A stretch of 64,000 bases of DNA from the NCBI RefSeq assembly GCF_000717875.1, contig NZ_JOCT01000001.1, positions 310,001-374,000 on the forward strand, read 5' to 3'. This stretch comes from Streptomyces sp. NRRL S-455. Lineage in GTDB: Bacteria; Actinomycetota; Actinomycetes; Streptomycetales; Streptomycetaceae. The notes below the pieces were generated by a model. That model saw only the letters and a list, made by a program, of their open reading frames with translations, did not search any database and had not been told where the DNA came from. The number at the start of each line of letters is the position of its first letter. The first letter of the stretch is position 1. The position numbers and the translations under genes are program-made. Of the stretch, positions 54,219 through 60,850 are shown one piece after another.

Positions 54219-54255
54219 GGCATATGGTCGTACGAACGTAAGGCATACGATCGTA
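54219..54255 (+). promoter_or_regulatory. double operator upstream of the SDR gene
   Basis: Two 14-base direct copies of GGCATAYGRTCGTA (54219-54232 and 54242-54255) are 23 bp apart. They contain the palindromic decamers TACGAACGTA (54231-54240) and TACGATCGTA (54246-54255). A related TGCGAACGTA lies in the TetR promoter, so the nearby TetR protein probably binds all of them. Confidence 0.6.
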
Positions 54256-54280
54256 ATTCTTTACACCACGGGAGTTCGTG

Positions 54281-55096
54281 ATGGCGACAACTCGGCCGGT
54301 GGCGCTCGTGACAGGTGCCTCATCGGGAATCGGCAAGGAAACGGCCCGCGCCTTCGTCGCGGCGGGCTTCGAGGTGATCGGAACCGGCCGCAAGACCTCC
54401 GGACTCACCCCGCCCACCGGTGCGAGGTACCTCGATCTCGACGTGGCCAGTGACGACTCGGCCACCGCCGCGGTCACAGAGGTGATCAACCGGTTCGGAC
54501 GCATCGACGTCCTGGTCAACAACGCGGGCATCGGCACGGCGGGCGCCGTCGAGGAGAACTCCGTCACCCAGGCTCAGAACGTCCTGAACGTCAACGTCCT
54601 CGGTGTCATCCGTATGACGAAGGCCGTCCTGCCGCACATGCGCGCCCAGGGTGGCGGACGCGTCATCAACATCTCGTCCGTCCTCGGGGTCGCCCCTCAG
54701 CCCTTCATGGCCCTCTACGTCGCGTCGAAGCACGCCATCGAGGGCTACTCCGAGTCGCTGGACCACGAGGTCCGCGAGCACGGCGTCCGGGTCCTCCTCG
54801 TCCAGCCCGCCTACACCAAGACCAGCTTCGACACCAACGCCGCGCGGCCCGACACCCCGCTGCCTCTGTACGCGGAGCGACGGCGCGTCTTCGACGAGGT
54901 GATCGCGGATGCGATGAAGGCCGGCGACGCCCCTGCCGTCGTCGCCAAGGTCATCGTCACCGCGGCCACCGACAAGAAGCCGAAGCTGCGCTACACCGCC
55001 GGCCCACTGGCCTCACGCGTCACCACGGCGCGCCGCCTCATCCCCGCCGGAGTGTTCGACAGGCAGATCCGAAAGAACAACCGCATGCCCAGCTGA
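54281..55096 (+). CDS. SDR oxidoreductase
   Basis: A 271-residue classical short-chain dehydrogenase with TGASSGIG cofactor motif, NNAG, Ser in INISSV, and catalytic YxxxK as YVASK. The length is standard. It reduces a carbonyl or oxidises an alcohol on an unknown small molecule. The ATG at 54281 has GGGAG six bases upstream. The promoter holds two copies of the proposed TetR operator. It is followed by the TetR gene on the opposite strand, which is the likely regulator. Confidence 0.9.
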   Translation: MATTRPVALVTGASSGIGKETARAFVAAGFEVIGTGRKTSGLTPPTGARYLDLDVASDDSATAAVTEVINRFGRIDVLVNNAGIGTAGAVEENSVTQAQNVLNVNVLGVIRMTKAVLPHMRAQGGGRVINISSVLGVAPQPFMALYVASKHAIEGYSESLDHEVREHGVRVLLVQPAYTKTSFDTNAARPDTPLPLYAERRRVFDEVIADAMKAGDAPAVVAKVIVTAATDKKPKLRYTAGPLASRVTTARRLIPAGVFDRQIRKNNRMPS

Positions 55097-55129
55097 CAGC
55101 GCGGCCTGGCTTCAAGGGCGCTGCTTCCA

Positions 55130-55257
55130 CCACAGATGCCGTATGTCTCGGTCGCCAGGATCCCTTCCTCCACCAGCATCCGGAGCCGCGTCGCCAGAAG
55201 GCGCAATGGCCGTGTCCCGGTCGAGTCAGGGGTCCATGCCGGTGTTCTGAGCGCCAT
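55130..55257 (-). pseudogene. possible remnant of an HxlR-type regulator
   Basis: A short minus-strand stretch reads like the recognition helix and wing of an HxlR protein (LATRLRMLVEEGILATETYG), then loses sense. It has no proper start and no conserved end. A chance resemblance is possible, so this is a weak call. If real it would be a second, decayed HxlR next to the intact one at 56661. Confidence 0.25.
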
Positions 55258-55320
55258 CGATGCCAGGATCGGTCACTCGCCCCGGCCACGGGCGAGAAGG
55301 CCGGCCGCTGAGTAGCCGCG

Positions 55321-55911
55321 TCAGACGCGCTGCCCGGCCTCCAGCAGCGCGAGGGCGTTGGCCACCCCCTGTTCGAGGAGTTCGTCGGCGAGTTGACGGT
55401 CCGTCAACGCGCGGGAAAGCTGCAGTGTCCCGGCCAACAGGCCGAGGAGGCTGAGCGCCTTCACGCGCGCGGAGGACGGGGCCTCGGGCGCCATGCGGGA
55501 GGCGATGCCGTCGATGAGGACCAGCACGCCGTCGGTGTACGCCTGCCTGGTCGTGTCGGTGCAGCGCCCGATCTCGTCGAGGAGAGCGGCGTTGGGGCAG
55601 CCGTCGCCGAAACTGTCGCGGTGCTGGGGCGACAGGTACCCCCGCACGATCTGCTCGATTCCGGCACGGCCAGGCGCCGCCCGCGCGACGACGCTCTCGG
55701 CCTGCGCCGTCAACTGGTCGGCGATGGCCGTGGCGACGAGGGCATCCTTGGACTCGAAGTGAGCGTAGAAGGCCCCATTGGTCAGCCCCGCGTCCTTCAT
55801 GAGCGTCGAGACCCCGGAGCCGTCGATACCGTCCTGCTTGAAACGGCGGCCCGCCGTCTCGATGATCCGACGCCTCGTCTCCGCCTTGTGCTCTTTTCCG
55901 TACCGCACCAC
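55321..55911 (-). CDS. TetR-family regulator
   Basis: A 196-residue TetR repressor. The helix-turn-helix (about 8-55) reads TRRRIIETAGRRFKQDGIDGSGVSTLMKDAGLTNGAFYAHF and is clearly recognisable; the rest is the ligand-binding core. The start at 55911 gives the usual family N-terminus. The promoter carries a proposed operator inside its spacer and matches the sites in the SDR promoter, so self- and SDR regulation is likely. The ligand is unknown. Confidence 0.93.
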   Translation of the reverse strand: MVRYGKEHKAETRRRIIETAGRRFKQDGIDGSGVSTLMKDAGLTNGAFYAHFESKDALVATAIADQLTAQAESVVARAAPGRAGIEQIVRGYLSPQHRDSFGDGCPNAALLDEIGRCTDTTRQAYTDGVLVLIDGIASRMAPEAPSSARVKALSLLGLLAGTLQLSRALTDRQLADELLEQGVANALALLEAGQRV

Positions 55912-55965
55912 AGCACACGCTCCTTCGCCGGCCGGAAGGACCGGTCGCCCTTCACCGACTTCACG

Positions 55966-55993
55966 AGTCTATGATATTGCGAACGTAATCCAA
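55966..55993 (-). promoter_or_regulatory. TetR gene promoter with operator in the spacer
   Basis: On the minus strand TTGGAT (55993-55988) and TAGACT (55971-55966) are 16 bp apart, a consensus-like promoter. The operator-like TGCGAACGTA (55978-55987) lies in the spacer, where a repressor would block RNA polymerase. Confidence 0.55.
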
Positions 55994-56054
55994 AAAGTAG
56001 GCGGCGGCGACAGTGAGCGTCGGACTTTCGTCGGCCGGCGCCGTGCCCGCGGGG

Positions 56055-56555
56055 TCACGCCCGGGGGGCCGGCACCGGGAAGAGCATGCAGCTGCTGGTG
56101 GCGTGGGCTAGGAGACGGTCCTCCCTGTCGACCAACTGAGCCTGGGCGAGGGCGGTTTGGCGGCCCTTGTTCACGACCGTACCGATGGCGCGTACCGGGC
56201 CCGTGTCCACGGTGATCGGCCGCAGGAACTTCACGGTCAGGTCGAGCGAGGTGTACGCCATGCCCTGCGGAAGCAGGGACTGGACGGCGCAGCCCGCCGC
56301 CGAGTCGAGCAGAGTGGCGAAGACGCCGCCGTGGACGCTGCCGATCGGGTTGTAGTGCTCCTCCCCCGGTGCCAGAGAGAAGACCGCCCGGCCGGGCTCC
56401 ACCTCGTCGAGGGCGAAGTCCACGGTGCGGCCGATCGGCGCCGCCGGCAACCGCCCCGCCTGCACCTCGCGCAGGAAGTCGATGCCGGCCATGCGTCCGG
56501 CGGCCTCCGCCGAGATCGCGGGATCGTCCCAGTGATACGTACGCGTTCGCCCCAC
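56055..56555 (-). CDS. PaaI-type hotdog thioesterase
   Basis: A 166-residue hotdog-fold thioesterase of the PaaI group. The motif HGGVFATLLDSAAG (with a conserved Asp) and the segment near EEHYNPIGSVHGG are clear. Such enzymes hydrolyse phenylacetyl-CoA-type thioesters. The GTG at 56555 is chosen because AGGGAAGG precedes it and the mapped promoter start lies downstream of the TTG at 56597, which would otherwise open the frame. It is divergent from an HxlR regulator, which probably controls it. Confidence 0.88.
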   Translation of the reverse strand: MGRTRTYHWDDPAISAEAAGRMAGIDFLREVQAGRLPAAPIGRTVDFALDEVEPGRAVFSLAPGEEHYNPIGSVHGGVFATLLDSAAGCAVQSLLPQGMAYTSLDLTVKFLRPITVDTGPVRAIGTVVNKGRQTALAQAQLVDREDRLLAHATSSCMLFPVPAPRA

Positions 56556-56600
56556 GCCCCAGCGCCCTTCCCTCTGACTTCCCGCTGACTTTTCCAAGTG

Positions 56601-56637
56601 AAGCTAGACTCTTGTTCACCTGACTGTCAATGGTGAA
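56601..56637 (-). promoter_or_regulatory. thioesterase promoter with HxlR-type inverted repeat
   Basis: On the minus strand TTGACA (56630-56625) and TAGCTT (56606-56601) are 18 bp apart, a near-consensus promoter. TTCACC-N11-GGTGAA (56615-56637) brackets the -35, a likely regulator site. The start site near 56594 excludes the TTG at 56597 as initiator. Confidence 0.65.
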
Positions 56638-56660
56638 GCCAGCTCCCTTACGATGGCGGG

Positions 56661-57128
56661 ATGGAGTGGCTTGAGGCGAGCACGGAGAACTGCCCCGTCC
56701 AGCGCACGCTCGATGTGATCGGGGAGAAGTGGACGCTGCTGATCCTGCGTGATGCCGTCAACGGCGTCCGCCGCTTCGACGATTTCCACCGCCACATCGG
56801 CCTGTCGGAGGCCGTCCTCAGCGACCGCCTCCGCAAGCTGACCTCGGCCGGCATTCTGAAAACCGTCCCCTATCGGGAGCCCGGCAGCCGCTCCCGCAAC
56901 GAATACCGCCTGACCAGCAAGGGCTGGGACCTGTGGCCCGTTCTGATGGCGCTGAGCCAGTGGGGCGAGGCGTACACCCTCGGCTCCGATGGTCCTGTAC
57001 TGGACGTACGCCACACCGAGTGCGACGCCCCGGTCCGCGTCGTCGTCGAGTGCTCTGCGGAACACTCGGCCCTCACTCCCCGTGACGTCACCGCCCGGCT
57101 GGGAACAGGCGCCCGCCTCCGGTCGTGA
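56661..57128 (+). CDS. HxlR-family regulator
   Basis: A 155-residue HxlR-type winged-helix regulator with the family start ENCPVQRTLDVIGEKWTLLI (Cys11 conserved) and ISxxVLSDRL-like helix as EAVLSDRLRKL. Many HxlR proteins sense quinones or aldehydes through this Cys. A TACGAT at 56649-56654 and absence of a spaced ribosome site fit a leaderless message from the ATG at 56661. It is divergent from the thioesterase. A decayed zinc-free oxidoreductase fragment lies just downstream. Confidence 0.93.
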   Translation: MEWLEASTENCPVQRTLDVIGEKWTLLILRDAVNGVRRFDDFHRHIGLSEAVLSDRLRKLTSAGILKTVPYREPGSRSRNEYRLTSKGWDLWPVLMALSQWGEAYTLGSDGPVLDVRHTECDAPVRVVVECSAEHSALTPRDVTARLGTGARLRS

Positions 57129-57144
57129 GCCGTCGGCCTCACGG

Positions 57145-57275
57145 TCAGGTGTTCGTCTTCTCCCGGAGCCACGCGCCGATCTGCGCGATGGCGGCGTCGA
57201 CCTCCGGAACCCGGCCGGCACCGTAGACGTACGAATGCTGGCTCCCGGGGACCACGACGGCCGTCGTGTCGATTC
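57145..57275 (-). pseudogene. C-terminal remnant of an alpha/beta hydrolase
   Basis: A minus-strand stretch of about 43 residues ends with the pattern of an alpha/beta hydrolase tail (VVVPGSQHSYVYG, where His would be the catalytic one, then a helix ending at the stop). There is no start or N-terminal half. The rest of the frame has no family resemblance. It is probably a deletion remnant. Confidence 0.5.
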
Positions 57276-57457
57276 CGCTTCTACAAGCAGTTCCCCTGGA
57301 CGGCGAACGGGCTGCAGAAGTACCCGGGCCCACCGTGGGTGACCGCGATGTCCTGGTCAGAGTGGGCGCCGCGACGCTCGAGGCGATGGCGCACGTCGAG
57401 GAGGGCCGTACCAAGGCCGGCAAGATCGTGGTCTCGTCGATCCCGGACAACGACTGA
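57266..57457 (+). pseudogene. internally deleted quinone-oxidoreductase-type gene
   Basis: The frame joins an N-terminal GroES-like piece (EVPGPTVGDRDVLVRVGAA) to a C-terminal piece (AMAHVEEGRTKAGKIVVSS). In an intact NADP-dependent oxidoreductase of about 310-340 residues these are separated by the whole cofactor domain. The real N-terminus is also missing. It is downstream of the HxlR gene, which in other bacteria often regulates a quinone oxidoreductase. Confidence 0.5.
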
Positions 57458-57520
57458 GGCCCCTCAGGAGACCGAGTCGGCCGCGCTGATCCGGGCGGCT
57501 GACCCGCCGCTGCGCCCGGA

Positions 57521-58306
57521 TCATCCCTCCGGCTGGCACCGCGGGCACCACACGGTGCCGCGGCCCGCCATCCGGGTCCGGCGCAGGCCGGTGCCGCACC
57601 GTGGGCACCTCGGCTCGGGGTCGTCGCGATGGCCGGTGAGCCAGGAGTCGCGCGGCGGCACGCAACCCGCGGGCACGGCGGATCTGAGCGTGCCGCGCAT
57701 CCGGCTGTACAGGCGGCGGAGGTCTGCCTCGGTGAGGTCACGTGCCCGGCGGTCGGGGCGCAGCCGGGCACGCCAGAGGATCTCGTCCGCGAGCAGGTTG
57801 CCGAGACCGGCGAGCACCGACTGGTCGGTGAGCGCGGTCTTGAGGTGCCCGCGGCGCGCGGAGAGCAGGGCCGCGAACTCCGCGCGGTCCACCGTCAGCG
57901 CGTCGGGGCCCTGGCGCTCCAGCAGCCGGTCGATGTCGGAGTCGTCGTGGGCCAGCCAGAGTCCCTGGAGTTTGCGCTGGTCACGGAAGCGCAGCTGACG
58001 GCCGCCGCTCAGGGTGAACAGCACGCGGTCGTGCGCCTCGACGGCATCGTCGGGACGGCCGCAGACCAGCCGGCCGGTCATGCCGAAGTGCAGCACGAGG
58101 GTGGGCCCGCCGGTCCGGGCGAGCAGCCACTTGCCGTGCCGCTCCGGCGCACCGAACCGGCGCCCCTCCAGCGCGTCGCGCAGGCCCCGCACGCCGCCCC
58201 CGTGCAGGACACCCGCGTCCCGCACGTCGACCCGCCGGATCACCCGGCCTTCGGCGCAGGACGCGAGCACCTCCCGGAACCCCTCGACATCGGGCAGCTC
58301 GGGCAT
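57521..58306 (-). CDS. Fpg/Nei-family DNA glycosylase
   Basis: A 261-residue base-excision repair enzyme. The processed N-terminus MPELPDVE supplies Pro2 and Glu3 for the glycosylase and lyase steps. A conserved Lys is in HGKWLL. The C-terminal zinc finger is CPRCG with a second CPRC. It removes oxidised bases such as 8-oxoguanine or formamidopyrimidines. The ATG at 58306 is 10 bp from the roadblock gene stop on the same strand, so they may be co-transcribed. Whether it is Fpg- or Nei-like cannot be settled by reading. Confidence 0.93.
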   Translation of the reverse strand: MPELPDVEGFREVLASCAEGRVIRRVDVRDAGVLHGGGVRGLRDALEGRRFGAPERHGKWLLARTGGPTLVLHFGMTGRLVCGRPDDAVEAHDRVLFTLSGGRQLRFRDQRKLQGLWLAHDDSDIDRLLERQGPDALTVDRAEFAALLSARRGHLKTALTDQSVLAGLGNLLADEILWRARLRPDRRARDLTEADLRRLYSRMRGTLRSAVPAGCVPPRDSWLTGHRDDPEPRCPRCGTGLRRTRMAGRGTVWCPRCQPEG

Positions 58307-58316
58307 GACCGGTGCC

Positions 58317-58730
58317 TCAGATCTCCGTGGCCGGTTTCGGGTCGGGCCGGCGTGCGTCCACGTCCAGGTGCTCGCCGACCCGGTTGACCAGAAGTGTCAT
58401 CTCGTACGCGATCTGGCCGATGTCCGCCTCCGCGCCGCTGAGGACGCACAGACAACTGCCCGTGCCGGCCGCGGTGACGAACAGCACCGCGTCGTCGAAC
58501 TCGATCATCGTCTGGCGTACGCTGCCCGCGCCGAAGTGCCGTCCCGAGCCCTTGGCCAGGCTGTGCAGTCCGGACGACACGGCCGCGAGGTGCTCGGCGT
58601 CCTCGCGACGCAGTCCCGTGCTCGCCCCTGTCACCAGGCCGTCGTTGGACAGGACCAGTGCGTGCCGCACCTGATGGACGCGCTCGGTCAGGTCGTCCAG
58701 CAGCCAGTCCAGTCCCTGGTTCTGCGCCAT
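58317..58730 (-). CDS. orphan roadblock/LC7 protein (CvnB-like)
   Basis: A 137-residue roadblock/LC7 protein very similar in sequence to the CvnB at 60413-60850 (same LDWLLDD start, LSNDGL, LRREDAEHLAAV and HSLAKG segments). In conservons this protein works with the GTPase. The copy here has no kinase or DUF742 partner of its own. The ATG at 58730 follows GGGGAG. It is 10 bp ahead of the Fpg gene on the same strand, so it probably belongs to that transcript. Confidence 0.9.
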   Translation of the reverse strand: MAQNQGLDWLLDDLTERVHQVRHALVLSNDGLVTGASTGLRREDAEHLAAVSSGLHSLAKGSGRHFGAGSVRQTMIEFDDAVLFVTAAGTGSCLCVLSGAEADIGQIAYEMTLLVNRVGEHLDVDARRPDPKPATEI

Positions 58731-58834
58731 GTTCCGATCTCCCCGTTTTCTCCCCGTGCGATTCTCCTCCTGGCCGGAGGATCTCCACGCCAGCCTTCCC
58801 CACGACCGCTGCCGGGGCAAGGAGGATGGAAGCC

Positions 58835-59263
58835 ATGGCAGCGAAGATGACCGACGCGCAATGGCGGGAGTTCGTCTCGTACGGCACCCGCACCGGAAAG
58901 CTCTCGACGGTCCGGGCAGACGGGAGCCCGCATGTGGTCCCGATCTGGTTCCTGCTGGACGGCGACGAGGTGGTGTTCAATACCGGAAAGGACAGCGTGA
59001 AGGGGCGCAATCTCGCCCGTGACGGCCGGGTCGCCCTGTGCGTGGACGACGACCGGCCGCCGTACTCGTTCGTGGTGGTACGGGGACGCGCCCGCCTCGT
59101 GGAGGACCTCGCCGAGGTCCGGCACTGGGCCACCCGCATCGCCGCCCGGTACATGGGCGAGGAGCGCGCCGAGGAGTTCGGCGCCCGTAACGGTGTGCCG
59201 GGCGAACTCCTCGTCCGGGTCCCGGTCGACAGGGTTCTGGCGGAGCTGGGCGTCGCGGACTGA
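58835..59263 (+). CDS. PPOX-class F420-type oxidoreductase
   Basis: A 142-residue split-beta-barrel protein of the pyridoxamine-5'-phosphate-oxidase-like group used by actinomycete F420H2-dependent reductases. The segment GKLSTVRADGSPHVVPIWF is characteristic. It may bind F420 or FMN. The ATG at 58835 lies nine bases after AAGGAGG; an ATG at 58826 is too close to it. It is on the plus strand, inserted between the orphan roadblock gene and the conservon. Confidence 0.88.
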   Translation: MAAKMTDAQWREFVSYGTRTGKLSTVRADGSPHVVPIWFLLDGDEVVFNTGKDSVKGRNLARDGRVALCVDDDRPPYSFVVVRGRARLVEDLAEVRHWATRIAARYMGEERAEEFGARNGVPGELLVRVPVDRVLAELGVAD

Positions 59264-59279
59264 CCACGCGGCAGGGCGG

Positions 59280-59885
59280 TCATCCGACCGAGTCGAGGAG
59301 CCGGGCGGTGTGCATCCGCCCGGCGTACTCGACCAGCCTGATGAGCACCTCCTTCCCGGAGTCGCGGTCACGGGCGTCGCACAGCACCACGGGCGTGCCC
59401 CGGTCGAGGTCGAGGGCGCGCGCGACATCGGGGGCGCCGTGGTGCCGGGCACCCGGGAAGCAGTTGACGGCCACCACGAACGGGATGCGCCGGTGCTCGA
59501 AGTAGTCGACCGCGGGGAAGCAGTCCTCCAGCCGGCGCGTGTCCGCGAGGACCACCGCACCGAGCGCCCCTTGGGCCAGCTCGTCCCAGAGGAACCAGAA
59601 CCTGTCCTGGCCGGGCGTACCGAACAGGTACAGGGAGAGGCCGGACCGGATGTCGATGCGTCCGAAGTCCATGGCGACGGTCGTGGTGGTCTTCTGGTCC
59701 ACGCCGTCGGTGTCGTCCACCCACTGGCCGGCTTCGCTGAGCAGTTCCTCGGTGCGGAGCGGCCGGATCTCGCTGACGGCGCCCACCAGGGTGGTCTTGC
59801 CCACGCCGAACCCGCCGGCGACCAGTATCTTCAACGCCAGTGCGGCGCTCTCGCCGTCGGCGGCGTCGGGGTGCTCGGAGACCAT
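59280..59885 (-). CDS. cvnD: conservon GTPase CvnD
   Basis: A 201-residue small GTPase of conservon type. Walker A is GGFGVGKTT, followed by a switch region ending with DFGRIDI and a DxxG-like GTPGQDRFW. The nucleotide-base motif is degenerate, as in this family. It is thought to couple the CvnA sensor to downstream events. The ATG at 59885 follows GAGAGAAG. The 94-bp gap to cvnC is larger than in most conservons, where the genes overlap. Confidence 0.93.
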   Translation of the reverse strand: MVSEHPDAADGESAALALKILVAGGFGVGKTTLVGAVSEIRPLRTEELLSEAGQWVDDTDGVDQKTTTTVAMDFGRIDIRSGLSLYLFGTPGQDRFWFLWDELAQGALGAVVLADTRRLEDCFPAVDYFEHRRIPFVVAVNCFPGARHHGAPDVARALDLDRGTPVVLCDARDRDSGKEVLIRLVEYAGRMHTARLLDSVG

Positions 59886-59979
59886 TGATCACTTCTCTCG
59901 GGAGTACCGGCTCCGGGTGGTGTGAGCAGGTGAGTGGGTGGGTGGGGTGTGTCGGCCTACGGCGTGCTCGGTTCTGCGG

Positions 59980-60390
59980 CTACAGCGCTCTCAGTCCGGC
60001 GATCACCTCGCGCAGAATGCGTTCGTCGGGCAGCTGCGCCGGCGGTACGGGGCGGCTGACGGTGACGAAGCCGAGTTCCAGGAGGTCGCCGAGGAGGACC
60101 CGGACCACGCCCACGGGCAGGTCCGCGCCGGCGGCGAGTTCGGCGACCGACTGCGTCTCCGTGCGGCACAGGTCGAGGAGGTTGCGGTGTTCCGGGCCCA
60201 GCGGGGCGTCGTCCACGCCGGGTGCGCCCGGGTCCAGTGTGACCAGGGCGATCAGGTCGAACCGCACGCCGGTGGGTCCGGGCCGGGTGCGTCCGCCCGT
60301 CATGGCGTAGGGGCGGACGAGGGGGCCGGCCTCGTTGTCGTACCACTGGCTGTCCCTCTCGTGCGGGACGCCCGTCATGTCCTCGGTCAT
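59980..60390 (-). CDS. cvnC: conservon DUF742 protein CvnC
   Basis: A 136-residue DUF742 protein. The N-terminus has a Trp/Tyr-rich motif (QWYDNEAGPLVRPYAMTGGRT) and the C-terminal half is a winged-helix-like domain (LSVAELAAGADLPVGVVRVLLGDLLELG). DUF742 is found with CvnB and CvnD. It lies 22 bp after cvnB on the same strand. Its exact role is unknown. Confidence 0.93.
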   Translation of the reverse strand: MTEDMTGVPHERDSQWYDNEAGPLVRPYAMTGGRTRPGPTGVRFDLIALVTLDPGAPGVDDAPLGPEHRNLLDLCRTETQSVAELAAGADLPVGVVRVLLGDLLELGFVTVSRPVPPAQLPDERILREVIAGLRAL

Positions 60391-60412
60391 CTGCGCCGAC
60401 CGCCCTCCCGGT

Positions 60413-60850
60413 TCATCCGGCGGCCGGCGGCCGCGCGGCGACGCGCGGTGCGGTGCCGAGGTGCTCGCCGACGCGCTTGACCATGCGCGCCATCTCGTAG
60501 GCCACCAGGCCGATGTCGGCGGTCACGGCCGTCAGGAGGGCGATGCAGGAGCCGTCGCCCGCGGCGGCCACGAACAGGAAGCCCTCGTCCATCTCCACCA
60601 TGGTCTGGCGGACACCGCCGGCCCCGAAGTGCCGTCCCGCTCCCTTGGCGAGGCTGTGGAAGCCCGAGGCGACGGCGGCGAGGTGTTCGGCGTCCTCGCG
60701 GCGCAGGTCGGACGAGGCCCCCACGGCCAGGCCGTCGTTGGACAGCACCACGGCGTGCCGTATCTCGCTCACGCGGAGCACCAGATCGTCCAGCAGCCAG
60801 TCGAGTTCGCCGGAGCGCCGGGCGGAGTGGGTGCGCGGGTCCTGGATCAT
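60413..60850 (-). CDS. cvnB: conservon roadblock/LC7 protein CvnB
   Basis: A 145-residue roadblock/LC7 domain protein (LDWLLDDL start, then LSNDGLAVGASSDLRREDAEHLAAVASG). It probably bridges the CvnA kinase and the CvnD GTPase. The ATG at 60850 overlaps the cvnA stop by four bases (ATGA), so the two are translationally coupled. A second, closely related roadblock copy lies at 58317. Confidence 0.94.
   Translation of the reverse strand: MIQDPRTHSARRSGELDWLLDDLVLRVSEIRHAVVLSNDGLAVGASSDLRREDAEHLAAVASGFHSLAKGAGRHFGAGGVRQTMVEMDEGFLFVAAAGDGSCIALLTAVTADIGLVAYEMARMVKRVGEHLGTAPRVAARPPAAG

Noticed and set aside
56556..56597. TTG start at 56597 for the thioesterase
   Set aside because: The promoter predicts transcription starting near 56594, downstream of this codon, and the GTG at 56555 has a better ribosome site.
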